Shown here: positions 45,647 through 55,384 of the stretch, one piece after another
Numbering within the stretch: position 1 is the stretch's first letter
How the letters are laid out: each line of letters begins with the position of its first letter
Source of the DNA: an uncultured Saprospiraceae bacterium
GTDB lineage: Bacteria; Bacteroidota; Bacteroidia; Chitinophagales; Saprospiraceae
Assembly (NCBI GenBank): GCA_938007965.1
Contig: CALLMH010000004.1
Coordinates: 1-64,000, forward strand
Direction of reading: 5' to 3'
DNA: 64,000 nucleotides
Made by a program: the position numbers and the translations under genes
Notes under the pieces: model-generated
Seen by the model: only the letters and a program-made list of their open reading frames with translations
Databases searched by the model: none
What the model was told of the DNA's origin: nothing

Positions 45647-46042
45647 GTGTTTATTATTTATACCGCTTTAAAACGTCGTCCACCTATTTTTAGTAAAACT
45701 CAATTCGAAACAAGTTTTCCTGAGCATCTTGTTTTTGGTTGCTGGCGTTCCGTTTGCGTTGGATTTGATTTCGGATATATGATTCCTTACTTTCTATTGC
45801 CGATAGGGTATTTTTGTAGATCTACTCAAACATATCCTAAAATCTCCGAAAAAGAACAAAATTAATTGATTTCTACAATTTATTAATTAGGATTTCATAT
45901 TTCAATTAGAGGAGTGATTTAAGAAAACCATACGTAAACTACCAAAACACGAAGAAACTTTACCAAAAAACTAAAAGTCAATATAATCAAGGTGGGTAAC
46001 TACATCTTTGCGCTATAAATAAACAAAAAAAAACAGCAAGTT
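45647..46042. other. Divergent region between the H-NOX operon and the DUF4114 gene
   Basis: 396 nt. On the minus strand TAATTTTG (45857-45864) fits TAnnTTTG, 211 nt before the H-NOX start, without a -33 match. A small open frame (45647-45865, plus) shows no family features and is not called. The A-rich stretch just before 46043 is a typical Bacteroidota leader. Confidence 0.45.
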
Positions 46043-48463
46043 ATGAATAGTAAGATTACCCTCGCAGAAGTAATATTTATGCTTTTATTATCATTGAGTC
46101 TATTTTCTCAAAACTATAGTTATCTCAGTGATTATGATAGTCAAGGTGTCCCATTAGATATGGTGAATACTTCCGTATCACCGTCATTGGTAGATAATAT
46201 CAATGCATCACTTCCAGAAAATTATCCAGTACCGGAATACAATCCTGAATATATCTCTGAAGGTGTAGAAACGAATATAATATTAAATGAACTCGCTGAT
46301 GTATGGGTTACATTCGTTGGAGAAGGAGCGGGTTACAGGAACGTGCTTGGGTTTTACACCTATGATATCTTTGATCCTCCGCTAAGTCCTCCATCTGAGG
46401 AGGATATCACGATAATATTTCCCAATGTTTCGGCAATTGGAAGTGGTGGTGGATTATTAATAGGTGATAAAGTGTACCTAGGTCAATATCCGGCAAATAC
46501 TGGAATCGGATGGGTACTCATAGCTAACGGATGGAATGGATCAAGCGTAACTTATGGTAACTGGACATTGTATTCTAACCCATATTGGAATCCAGAAGGT
46601 GATAATGATCTTCAAAAACATAATGTAAATCTATTTGATAATAATGAGCAAGTTGTCGTCTTCGGATTCGAGGATATAAGAAGAGATTTTAGTTCGTGTG
46701 ACCAAGATTTCAATGATGCTCTATTTTTAGTAACGACTAATCCATATTCAGCCATTAATACTACAGACTTCAATCAAATCACATATGATGGCGGTGGACA
46801 AAGCTCGGGAGGAGATGGAGGACTAGAAAGCAATAGAGGTCTGTCAAGTAAAGTAGTGCAGAGAGCATTTCGAAGAACGAAAAATCACGCTCCGCTAGAA
46901 GAAAAAAACAAAATCGAAAGCAGGTCAAAAACAAAATTAGAATTGTATGTACCATCAACTATCAAGGAGGGTGACCAGAGGATAATCTCCTCTCCGACGG
47001 ATCTCAAATCTATAACTAAAGCGGAAGAAGTATGGTCAGCGGATTATATTTTAAATGAAAATATTTTTGCAACAGTATTCTCTACCATGACCAGTGATGG
47101 TGTGTATGATCATACCAAAGTCGTATGTGAAAGGCTGGCAGGAACAAAAATTAGAGATATTCAGAATGTTACTGTGGAGGGTCATGATATATTAATGACT
47201 ACACTAGAAAGAGAAAATGGAAATTTAGAATATTCGATATCGGTATCAATAGAAATAATAAACGATCAAAAGTACAAGGTGTTTTCTAGGTGGGCGGTCG
47301 ATCAATACCCAAAAGTGGGTAAGTTTTTGAATTATCAAATATGGTCTTCCGCTCCATTTTTAACTAAGGATATCTTAAAACAGATATTATCAAATATCAA
47401 TCAGAATATGGATCGGATAGAGGATACTTCGATGCCGTCAATAATACCTGAAGTCTTCATCGAATCCGGAAGATATATCGACAATACTATCGAGTATAAA
47501 ATAAATAATACGACGAACGAAAATCAATTCATAAGCCTGATAGGTTCCACTACTAGCACTGAAATAGACAGTTCGCCAATGCCTTATTTGGAGTATGTCA
47601 CAGTGAAGCCCGGATTAAATAATTTAATATTAGAAAATAATTCAGGGGCATTATTTGATGTAGAATTGAAGGTGATTACCGCGGGATCTGATAATTACGA
47701 TGTAGTTTATTTTTCTGATGGAGCTTGGGCACTTGACTATGAAACCGCGAATACTGATATATCTGATTTTGAAATCCTTAGTAACGACGTAGAAACGAGT
47801 CAAAATGAGTTTGTGATACCGAGAGATATAGCTGTAGAGTATAGATCAAATGACTATCTGACACTATATAAAAACCTAAAACCGAGCGGGGGATCTATTG
47901 ATTTAGATAGATACAATGGCATGACGCTTGAAATAGAAGGGGAAGGCGCTCTAGAAGTGAAATTAATCAAATCTAGTATTGGAAAATGGGAAGAACAGTC
48001 TTATCATACGATAGACTTAGAACAAGGAAAAAATGAGGTGATAGTTCCGTTTGCATATTTTAGAAATAGCCGAAGTGCTGAGATGACTTTCGAAGATGTG
48101 AGAATGATCACATTTACTCAAAAGAATTTAGCTGGGTCATCGAAATCTTTATCTATATCCAATTTGAAATTTACAGTATTGGATAATGTAGAGACCATAA
48201 GTAGTGATAAAGAGAGTTGTGGCGTTTACCCAAACCCGACCGATGGGATTACAAAAATAACTTTCGAATCCGATACCGAAGGGGAAGGAAGCCTTAATGT
48301 ATACAATGATCAGGGTATAAAAATTTCGTCACAGTATGAATGCTTCCACAAGGGACTTAATGTGAAGCAAATAGATTTTCAATCATTGCCTAGAGGAATA
48401 TATTGGGTAGAAGTCAGTGGAATAAATAATGCTGTAAAAGGTCAAAAAGTTATAGTGCATTAG
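46043..48463 (+). CDS. T9SS-secreted protein with DUF4114 domain
   Basis: An 806-residue exported protein. Signal peptide about 1-24; a DUF4114 domain (about 90-235) recognised by GDKVYLGQYPANTGIGWVLIANGW and the acidic FGFEDIRRDFSSCDQDFNDALF, which probably binds calcium; a large central region of unknown fold; and a C-terminal type A T9SS sorting domain (about 728-806, from SCGVYPNPTDG). It is divergent from the H-NOX/exopolysaccharide cluster, so a matrix role is possible. Confidence 0.88.
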   Translation: MNSKITLAEVIFMLLLSLSLFSQNYSYLSDYDSQGVPLDMVNTSVSPSLVDNINASLPENYPVPEYNPEYISEGVETNIILNELADVWVTFVGEGAGYRNVLGFYTYDIFDPPLSPPSEEDITIIFPNVSAIGSGGGLLIGDKVYLGQYPANTGIGWVLIANGWNGSSVTYGNWTLYSNPYWNPEGDNDLQKHNVNLFDNNEQVVVFGFEDIRRDFSSCDQDFNDALFLVTTNPYSAINTTDFNQITYDGGGQSSGGDGGLESNRGLSSKVVQRAFRRTKNHAPLEEKNKIESRSKTKLELYVPSTIKEGDQRIISSPTDLKSITKAEEVWSADYILNENIFATVFSTMTSDGVYDHTKVVCERLAGTKIRDIQNVTVEGHDILMTTLERENGNLEYSISVSIEIINDQKYKVFSRWAVDQYPKVGKFLNYQIWSSAPFLTKDILKQILSNINQNMDRIEDTSMPSIIPEVFIESGRYIDNTIEYKINNTTNENQFISLIGSTTSTEIDSSPMPYLEYVTVKPGLNNLILENNSGALFDVELKVITAGSDNYDVVYFSDGAWALDYETANTDISDFEILSNDVETSQNEFVIPRDIAVEYRSNDYLTLYKNLKPSGGSIDLDRYNGMTLEIEGEGALEVKLIKSSIGKWEEQSYHTIDLEQGKNEVIVPFAYFRNSRSAEMTFEDVRMITFTQKNLAGSSKSLSISNLKFTVLDNVETISSDKESCGVYPNPTDGITKITFESDTEGEGSLNVYNDQGIKISSQYECFHKGLNVKQIDFQSLPRGIYWVEVSGINNAVKGQKVIVH

Positions 48464-48558
48464 GACATAGGGCTTGATATACCTTTATTCTTTTGATTCT
48501 TGTCATTGAAGTTATTTTGTTATTATTATCATTAGTTTTGCTATTGAATTTAATCAGT

Positions 48559-49779
48559 ATGACTAAAGTCCGCAAAGCAGCTGTCAATTTCATTTTTATC
48601 ACAGTATTACTTGATATTATTGGTTTTGGAATCATTATACCTGTGTTACCTGCGCTACTGGAGGGCATGATGAGTATCGATGCGAATGAAGCGGCAGTCT
48701 ACGGTGGCTATTTGCTATTTGCGTTTGCGATTACTCAGTTTTTGTTTTCTCCTTTTATGGGAAATCTCAGCGATCAGTATGGCCGTAGACCTATCATTCT
48801 ATTATCGCTTCTTGGCTTTGTAGTAGATTATTTGTTATTGGCCGTTGCGCCTACATTCGCATGGTTGGTCATTGGTAGATTGATCGCTGGGTTCTTCGGA
48901 GCGAGCTTCTCTACAGCTAATTCTTATATAGCTGATATCAGTACAGATGAGAATAGGTCTAAGAATTTTGGGATGCTAGGAGCTGCTTTCGGTGTAGGAT
49001 TTATCGTGGGTCCGTTGATGGGTGGCTTATTAGGTGAGATTGGGTTGAGGGTACCTTTTTATTGTGCTGCGGCTCTTACATTTTGTAATCTACTATATGG
49101 ATACTTCATTCTACCAGAATCATTATCTATAGAAAATAGACGAAAATTCGAATGGAAAAAATCAAATCCGATCAGCACACTGCGGAAAATAGGGAACTAT
49201 AAAAACATCGGATATTTACTAATAGCATTTTTTATAATCAATCTTGGATCGCATGCGATACAGAGTAATTGGACATACTTTACGATGTATAAATTCGATT
49301 GGAGTGAGGGGATGGTAGGTCTCTCTCTTGCTGTGGTAGGGGCTATGGTGGGTGTAGTGCAGGCAATGTTAGCGCAGAAATCCGCCGACACCATTGGGGT
49401 AGGGAAGAGTATTATAGTTGGTTTTGGTCTTTATACTATGGGGATGTTTCTTTTTTCTGTTGCTAGTGCTACGTGGATGATGTTTCTTTTTTTAGTCCCG
49501 TATGCATTAGGTGGTATCGCTATGCCTAACCTACAGTCATTTATGGTCAGTAAAGTGTCACCGAAAGAACAGGGAGAACTGCAGGGTGGCTTAACTAGTT
49601 TGATAAGTTTGTCCACGATTATTGGGCCTATTATGATGACGCAAGTTTTCTTCTATTTTACTTCCGAAACATCTATTGTTCAATTTGCAGGTGCACCTTT
49701 TTTACTTGGAGGAGTATTTATGCTTGCAAGTTTTCTGATTGTATTTTTTACATTGGATAGATCTCAAAGCACTGATTGA
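48559..49779 (+). CDS. MFS transporter, TCR/Tet-like drug-proton antiporter family
   Basis: A 12-helix transporter of about 406 residues. The frame is open from 48493, but the ATG at 48559 (MTKVRKAAVNFIFITVLLD) gives the normal start with the first membrane helix, so the hydrophobic extra 22 residues were dropped. The loop 2-3 motif GNLSDQYGRRP and the VGPLMGGLLG motif C of exporters place it near TetA-like multidrug antiporters. The substrate is unknown; resistance should not be assumed. Confidence 0.87.
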   Translation: MTKVRKAAVNFIFITVLLDIIGFGIIIPVLPALLEGMMSIDANEAAVYGGYLLFAFAITQFLFSPFMGNLSDQYGRRPIILLSLLGFVVDYLLLAVAPTFAWLVIGRLIAGFFGASFSTANSYIADISTDENRSKNFGMLGAAFGVGFIVGPLMGGLLGEIGLRVPFYCAAALTFCNLLYGYFILPESLSIENRRKFEWKKSNPISTLRKIGNYKNIGYLLIAFFIINLGSHAIQSNWTYFTMYKFDWSEGMVGLSLAVVGAMVGVVQAMLAQKSADTIGVGKSIIVGFGLYTMGMFLFSVASATWMMFLFLVPYALGGIAMPNLQSFMVSKVSPKEQGELQGGLTSLISLSTIIGPIMMTQVFFYFTSETSIVQFAGAPFLLGGVFMLASFLIVFFTLDRSQSTD

Positions 49780-49980
49780 TATTTAATCTTTGTTTTAGAA
49801 TTTTGGGTCGGATTGATTTAGACCTTAATTCTAGAGTGTCTAATTGAACCAAGATCAGTATAGCCTAATTACACAATACCTCGCATCTAGAATTGAGAAA
49901 ATCAAAGAGATAAAATGATATTCGTCTTTTCAAAAAGCTTCTTCATCCATTATTTAGAACTACTTGTTTATATATAGGGT

Positions 49981-49988
49981 TATATTTG
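49981..49988 (+). promoter_or_regulatory. Candidate -7 element of the sppA promoter
   Basis: TATATTTG matches TAnnTTTG and lies 18 nt before the sppA ATG. A TTG at 49964-49966 is only 14 nt upstream, shorter than usual. Confidence 0.4.
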
Positions 49989-50006
49989 CGGATATAAAAA
50001 TGAAAT

Positions 50007-51776
50007 ATGAATCAGTTTTTTAAGTTTTTTACAGCTTCTTGCCTAGGAGTTTTTGCAGCTATTGCTATTATATTTTTGATTTTTGCTGGTTTTCTAGGAA
50101 GCATGGCAGGCAATAAGCCTGTAGTGCCGAAGAATACCGTTCTAGAATTGGATTTTTCATCATTTGTACCTGAAAAGACTGGAAATGTAGAGTCCGACGC
50201 AATGAGTTTTGAGCAAGTGAATAAGTTAGGTCTGAATAGTATCGTAGCACTATTAGACCATGCAGCGACGGATGATAAAGTAAAAGGTATCCTTATCAAA
50301 GGGAATGAAGTCAACGCTGGACAAGCGACAGTATCTACGATAAGAGAAGCACTAGTGAAGTTCAAAGAATCAGAAAAATTTGTTTATTCATATGCTGATT
50401 TTTATAGCCAATCAGGTTATTTCTTGAGTTCTGTAGCTGATTCTGTCTATCTTAATCCCAATGGTATGGTAGATGTAAAAGGGTTCGCGACGATGATTCC
50501 ATTCTTCAAAAATGCGATGGACAAGGTCGGAGTGAAGATGAATGTCTTCTATGCAGGAAACTTCAAGAGCGCAACAGAGCCATTTCGAAGATCTGATATG
50601 AGCGAGAATAATAAAATCCAAACAAGAGAATTCTTGATGAGCATGGTAGATCAGTATAAAGAGCTTGTGTCAGCATCAAGAAATATGACAGCGGAAGAAT
50701 TAGATCAAATCATGACGGAGTACCAAGGTAGAGACGCCAAGTCTTCTCTTACATCCGGATTAGTAGATAGGATAGCATACTGGGACGAGGTAGAGGCTAG
50801 ATTAAGATCAGATTTAGATATAAAATCAGATAAAAAGATAAAACTAAAATCAATTCATGAGTACAATGCTGCGGTGACATTACCAAAAGGATCATCTTCA
50901 AAAGATAAAATAGCGGTCGTATATGCCGAGGGAACAATCTCATATGGTACAGATGCCAAAGGGTCAATCAGCGAAGAAAAGTATCTAAAGATATTCGAGA
51001 AAATTAAAAATGATGATAATATCAAAGCTATGGTATTACGAGTCAATAGTGGGGGAGGAAGCAGTGTGACGTCTGATATCATATGGAGAGCTATCGAGAA
51101 TATCAAAGCTGAAGGCAAACCCGTCGTAGCGTCATTCGGAGATTATGCAGCATCTGGCGGATACTATATCTCAGCCGGAGCGGACACTATAGTTTCTGCA
51201 CCTAATTGTCTCACAGGGTCTATCGGTGTATTTATGATGTTTCCTAATCTTACAGAGTTGATGAATGAGAAAATCGGAATCAACTTCGATGAAGTTAAAA
51301 CGCATCCTATGGCTGTAGGTTTATCAATGACAAAAGAACTCACTGACGCAGAGAAAGAGCTTCTTCAAAATGGGACTGATGATATCTATGAGCAGTTCCT
51401 ACAAAGAGTTGCTGTAGGTAGGGGTATGACGAGAGATGAAGTACATGCTGTCGCTCAAGGAAGAGTATGGACTGGATCAAAAGCACTAGAAATAGGACTT
51501 GTAGATGTAATAGGAGGCATAGATGAAGCGATAAAAATCGCTGGGGAAATGGCTGGTGTCCAAGAATACAAAATAAAGGATTATCCAACGATCAAAGAAA
51601 CATTCCTAGATCAAGTAGCAAAGGGAATCGCTGAAAGTAATAACGTGCAAGCCAGTCTAGGAATCGATATAGATCCATCTGATGCTGAGATGATCAGACA
51701 ATACAAAGAGGTAAAAAACCTCATGCTTGATAGGACTCCTCAGGCAAGACTGCCATTCATCCTTAAGGTAGATTAA
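50007..51776 (+). CDS. sppA: Signal peptide peptidase SppA, 67K type
   Basis: An inner-membrane protease that degrades released signal peptides, 589 residues, tandem-domain type. One N-terminal helix (about 10-32) anchors it. The Ser/Lys dyad is split between halves, with Lys187 in the first (AGNFKSATEP) and Ser383 in the second (DYAASGGYYIS), as in E. coli SppA, so it should be active. Glycine-rich NSGGGSSVTSD precedes the serine. A membrane protein gene follows 5 nt later. Confidence 0.95.
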   Translation: MNQFFKFFTASCLGVFAAIAIIFLIFAGFLGSMAGNKPVVPKNTVLELDFSSFVPEKTGNVESDAMSFEQVNKLGLNSIVALLDHAATDDKVKGILIKGNEVNAGQATVSTIREALVKFKESEKFVYSYADFYSQSGYFLSSVADSVYLNPNGMVDVKGFATMIPFFKNAMDKVGVKMNVFYAGNFKSATEPFRRSDMSENNKIQTREFLMSMVDQYKELVSASRNMTAEELDQIMTEYQGRDAKSSLTSGLVDRIAYWDEVEARLRSDLDIKSDKKIKLKSIHEYNAAVTLPKGSSSKDKIAVVYAEGTISYGTDAKGSISEEKYLKIFEKIKNDDNIKAMVLRVNSGGGSSVTSDIIWRAIENIKAEGKPVVASFGDYAASGGYYISAGADTIVSAPNCLTGSIGVFMMFPNLTELMNEKIGINFDEVKTHPMAVGLSMTKELTDAEKELLQNGTDDIYEQFLQRVAVGRGMTRDEVHAVAQGRVWTGSKALEIGLVDVIGGIDEAIKIAGEMAGVQEYKIKDYPTIKETFLDQVAKGIAESNNVQASLGIDIDPSDAEMIRQYKEVKNLMLDRTPQARLPFILKVD

Positions 51777-51781
51777 GATCA

Positions 51782-53272
51782 TTGGTAGGCGAACAAAGAT
51801 ATAGATGGATAGAGCGGTTTGTGCTCCTCGTATCTATGTCATTGTGTGTCTTGCTTTTTGTCCAGGATAGGTCTCTTTTATTAGATAGTCTTAATGTTGC
51901 TAGAAATATCGGAGAGCGTTCTTTTATCGGTTTAGTTGATCCACTTAGCTACGAACAGAGTGCTCCATTGCTATTCTTGTGGATTAGTGAATTGTGCACC
52001 TCCATCATGGGGATTACCCATTATTCTTTGCGAATACTACCGTTATTAGCGGGGTTGGTTTCTCTATTATTGTTTGCGGATATATCTAAGACGGTACTGA
52101 AAAGTCCGTTTTCACTTATTGCTTTATTTTGGTTTGGGACACATCAATTGACTGCTCGATATGCGACAGAATATAAGCAGTATATGGTAGATGTATTCGT
52201 AGGGTTACTGATTATATGGATCGTCCTAAAAATAAAAAAAGTCAACAAACACAATTGGTGGAAACTGTCCATCGGTGGTGCTATACTGATATGGCTTAGT
52301 ATGCCTTCTGTCTTTTTCGTTATTTCTGCGGCGATATATTTATCGTTGGTGCGAAATAGAGAAAATCATTCATGGAGACCATTAATATATACTTTTGGTT
52401 GTGTCGGATTCAGCTTTTTAGCCAATTACTTGATTGTGCTCAGCCCTACGATTGGCAGCGATCATATGCAGGATTTTCACAATAATTTCTTTCTAGAAGG
52501 TAAGATATTTGATCTTGATTCATTATCCCATGACTTCGGTTTGATTATTGGACAGGCCAGGATGGTGGTTGGAAAATCGGGCTTAGCTATAGGTGCAGTA
52601 TTGATTTCTGTAGTGATATGCATATTTGGCTCTGTCAAGAGTAAGCGGTACGAGCTCATATTGTTATTGCTTCCGATCGTAGGTGCATATGGAGCATCGT
52701 TAGTTGATAAATATTCTATCATAGAGCGATTGATGTTGTTTTCTTTGCCCATATCAATATTGATTGTGATGATGGGCGTACAATATGTATATCAACGTTC
52801 CGTATTCAAGAACGCTTATGTCTCAAAATTCGTTTTTGGCATTCTTGCGCTTGGGCTGATCGTAGGATTCGTAGAGAAGCAATCATTCAAATACATAGTC
52901 GATCCATTCGAACATGAGGACAATAGGTCTTCCTTAGTGTATATATCAAACCATATCGAAAAAGATAGAAAAATCATATGCACACAACATGCAGAGGCTG
53001 CGTATGATTACTATACTAGATATGACGAAAGCTACAAAGATATGTCCGTCGGAGCTGCAGTACCGACTGTTTACGGAACGGATATAAGTGAATTTGCTTT
53101 GGGACGATTATATACAGAAGAGAAACTGTGGATTTTGTGCAATCATTATCATGAAGAGGAGATAGACAAACTGATCAATAATCTAGAAAAAGTCGTTCAA
53201 ATAGAAAATAGCCACAGAGCCAAAAGCTCTGCAGCTATTCTTATTTCTATTAAAGATTCAATTAACAAATAG
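51782..53272 (+). CDS. Multi-pass membrane protein, GT39/ArnT-like glycosyltransferase candidate
   Basis: A 496-residue protein with about eight to ten hydrophobic helices and a C-terminal soluble part (about 375-496). The N-terminal loop with DRSLLLDSLNVARNIGERSF and PLSYEQSAPLLFLW resembles the first periplasmic loop of polyprenyl-phosphate-dependent GT39/PMT_2 enzymes. The donor and acceptor are unknown. The start is uncertain: TTG at 51782 is used, 5 nt after the sppA stop codon, which suggests co-transcription. Confidence 0.65.
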   Translation: MVGEQRYRWIERFVLLVSMSLCVLLFVQDRSLLLDSLNVARNIGERSFIGLVDPLSYEQSAPLLFLWISELCTSIMGITHYSLRILPLLAGLVSLLLFADISKTVLKSPFSLIALFWFGTHQLTARYATEYKQYMVDVFVGLLIIWIVLKIKKVNKHNWWKLSIGGAILIWLSMPSVFFVISAAIYLSLVRNRENHSWRPLIYTFGCVGFSFLANYLIVLSPTIGSDHMQDFHNNFFLEGKIFDLDSLSHDFGLIIGQARMVVGKSGLAIGAVLISVVICIFGSVKSKRYELILLLLPIVGAYGASLVDKYSIIERLMLFSLPISILIVMMGVQYVYQRSVFKNAYVSKFVFGILALGLIVGFVEKQSFKYIVDPFEHEDNRSSLVYISNHIEKDRKIICTQHAEAAYDYYTRYDESYKDMSVGAAVPTVYGTDISEFALGRLYTEEKLWILCNHYHEEEIDKLINNLEKVVQIENSHRAKSSAAILISIKDSINK

Positions 53273-54068
53273 TAAATTATCTAGAGTTATTCCTATTGAG
53301 AAAAGAAAACTACACACGCATTCTGCGGGTACAACTACATTAGGTCACAATATTATAGTACCCTACCAGAACAACATAATAAATCGGTTTTTGGAAGGCC
53401 TCTCATTACAATTATTCTTTTCTTTTGGGTGGATACGCATATAGTTTTCAAACGGATCTCAAAATTGAAAAACTCTTTAGTTTCTCTAAAAACTTTTGTT
53501 GATGGGACAAATATAGCATAAAACATATTACTTAAAAGCGTAATATGTAATTACTTCATATTTTTATTTATCGATATAAATAATTGCTTTAGATAAAACA
53601 ATTTAAATAATTGTAAATCAGTTATTTATAAAAATAAATTTATAAAAATTATAAGAAAAAATATTTTAATATTATTTGTAGATAAATATTATTGAGCGCG
53701 AGAATTCGATAGTAGCTGTTTTTGAACCTTCATTTTCAGAATCTAATCTAACGATATAAATATCAAGTAAATCCATGAAAACAATACAGATTTAATCTCA
53801 AACTATAATGTTATCATTGATTTTGGACGCATCGCCGTTGATCGTTTTCGGATTCATAAGAAAAGTGTACGAAGAAAGGTGATAAAGCGATGTAGCAAAT
53901 CAAGAAGTCCACGTGACTTAGTGAAAGATAGTGTGAAGGAGAAACGAAAATAAGGGTTCTAATATAGTTATGCTTTTGTAAGCATATGCCGAACTCGTTC
54001 TAAATGAGACGTAGGGTTTATCGTATTGGAGGGAAGTAAAGCGAAAAGATTGTATTTCATTTGTCTAC
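53273..54068. other. Long non-coding stretch with very AT-rich core
   Basis: About 0.8 kb without a supported gene. 53520-53700 is almost pure A/T and includes a perfect 8-bp inverted repeat (53523-53530 with 53541-53548). A 24-codon frame at 53808-53882 is too short to support. There are no transposase remnants, tRNA or repeat arrays that I can recognise. Confidence 0.5.
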
Positions 54069-54105
54069 AAAAAAAATCCGCTCCAGAGAAATACATCTCC
54101 GGAGC
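54069..54105 (-). terminator. Terminator of the SH3b gene
   Basis: GCTCCAGAG (54080-54088) pairs with CTCCGGAGC (54097-54105) with one mismatch; the minus-strand transcript then has eight U residues. It lies 44 nt after the SH3b-gene stop codon. Confidence 0.8.
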
Positions 54106-54148
54106 TTCTAGTTGAAAATTATTAAATCGCCTTATCTTAATTTTGACA

Positions 54149-54934
54149 TTACGAACCACATAAGTAATTAAGAGTCTTGATTGTAATCTTGACATCTCCA
54201 TTCTTAAGCTTTCTGATCCATATCGGATTGTCTATATCTACAGTTATTTTATACAATTCGTCATTTCTAGCTTCGATGAAGGTTGACATGTCTTTGAATG
54301 TTGATATTGACTCCTTGCCATCGAGCATACTCAATAGAAGGTGGTACGCATCCATGAGTCTGATATCTTTTAGATATAGTTCTACTTTGTATTCATCATT
54401 TTTATGAGTTCGGATCATTTTATCGCCCATGTCGAAGTATGAGGTTCTTTTGTTTAGGGTACCAGCATTTAATGTGTCCATATGATCTAAGCCTAGGTTT
54501 ACCTCCGCCCATGATTCTATTGGGTATATTAAGTCCATGTCCAATTGGCACTTCTCGAAATCATATGCAGGAAGAGGTAGATCTGATAAGTAACCGTCAA
54601 ACATATAGCCAGTGACGCCATCATGTTCTACATATATCCAGTGACCTTCGACCCATTCTATTTTGTCATGCGTGTCTATGCTGTCAGGTTGATTAAGTAC
54701 GATCACGTTAAATCCAAATCCTACGACTCCGAGAGATTCCGAGTTTGAGCTTGGTTCTGCTCGCAATGTGAGTCCTGAGTTTGCCATCACATAGAGTTGC
54801 GCTCCTTCAGCGAAGAGTGGTTGGCTCGTTCCCCACATCTGTACGTAGAAGATCAACATTAGGAATAGTGCAACTGCCTTTTTAGTGATTTTAGATGTTG
54901 TCTTTTGAGTGTTCATTGTTATTAGATTATTCAT
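54149..54934 (-). CDS. Exported protein with an SH3b domain
   Basis: A 261-residue protein with a signal peptide (about 18-42). A bacterial SH3 domain (about 45-125) carries the typical NSGLTLRAEPSSNSESLGVV and WIYVEHDGVTGYMFDGYL strands. The C-terminal half is unrecognised. SH3b domains often bind peptidoglycan. ATG codons at 54934 and 54916 are both possible; the second gives a standard signal peptide. It is a single-gene unit with its own terminator. Confidence 0.8.
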   Translation of the reverse strand: MNNLITMNTQKTTSKITKKAVALFLMLIFYVQMWGTSQPLFAEGAQLYVMANSGLTLRAEPSSNSESLGVVGFGFNVIVLNQPDSIDTHDKIEWVEGHWIYVEHDGVTGYMFDGYLSDLPLPAYDFEKCQLDMDLIYPIESWAEVNLGLDHMDTLNAGTLNKRTSYFDMGDKMIRTHKNDEYKVELYLKDIRLMDAYHLLLSMLDGKESISTFKDMSTFIEARNDELYKITVDIDNPIWIRKLKNGDVKITIKTLNYLCGS

Positions 54935-55384
54935 AATTCTAGGTTTTATAATTTGAAAATGTTTTGCTTTTAGGCTCTAGTTTTATTGTTGTTCAATTGG
55001 CTTTTAAATTTGATGCTATTAATTCTGTTTTTGGATTGTCTATAGATTTCGTTGGCTCTGGAAATTCTGAAATACAGATATTCAATAAGCAAAAGAGACC
55101 TAAAGCATATAAGAATCTATTGTCTGTCTTTCTGTTGATGTTTTCTAATGTTGCTCTCATAGTTATTGTGTTGTTATGATGTAAATATGAGGGCGTTTGA
55201 GCTGTGTTGAGGCGGACTTCTATTATTCGTCGAGGATGAGCTATTATTTGAGGGGGCTGTAGTATATTGTTGGAGGAGGAAGAGTATTCTACATCATGTA
55301 AGTAGTCCACCATGATGTGACACATGATGAATTACTACCAGAATGATGTTGTGATGTAATATTATAGTAGAATCGGCGAAATAG
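54935..55384. other. Intergenic region with nested short inverted repeats
   Basis: 450 nt upstream of the SH3b gene and downstream of the AAA ATPase gene. ACATCATG (55291-55298) can pair with CATGATGT (55311-55318), and the overlapping CATCATGT (55292-55299) with ACATGATG (55322-55329). Overlapping small frames on both strands show no protein-like features. No promoter match was found. Confidence 0.45.

Noticed and set aside
45647-45865. Plus-strand 72-codon frame between the H-NOX and DUF4114 genes
   Set aside because: No recognisable domain, no ribosome-binding context, and it starts at the first base after the H-NOX start codon; probably chance.
48493-48558. Upstream start giving 22 extra hydrophobic residues to the MFS transporter
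   Set aside because: The internal ATG at 48559 gives the standard N-terminus; the extra segment would add an unpaired helix.
53808-53882. 24-codon frame (MLSLILDASPLIVFGF...)
   Set aside because: Too short and unsupported by conservation or a promoter; could be a decayed gene fragment, but this cannot be shown.
53968-54201. Minus-strand 77-codon frame
   Set aside because: It spans the SH3b-gene terminator and overlaps the end of that gene in another frame; no family features.
54964-55325. Overlapping small frames on both strands upstream of the SH3b gene
   Set aside because: They exclude each other, resemble no family and lie in a likely regulatory region.
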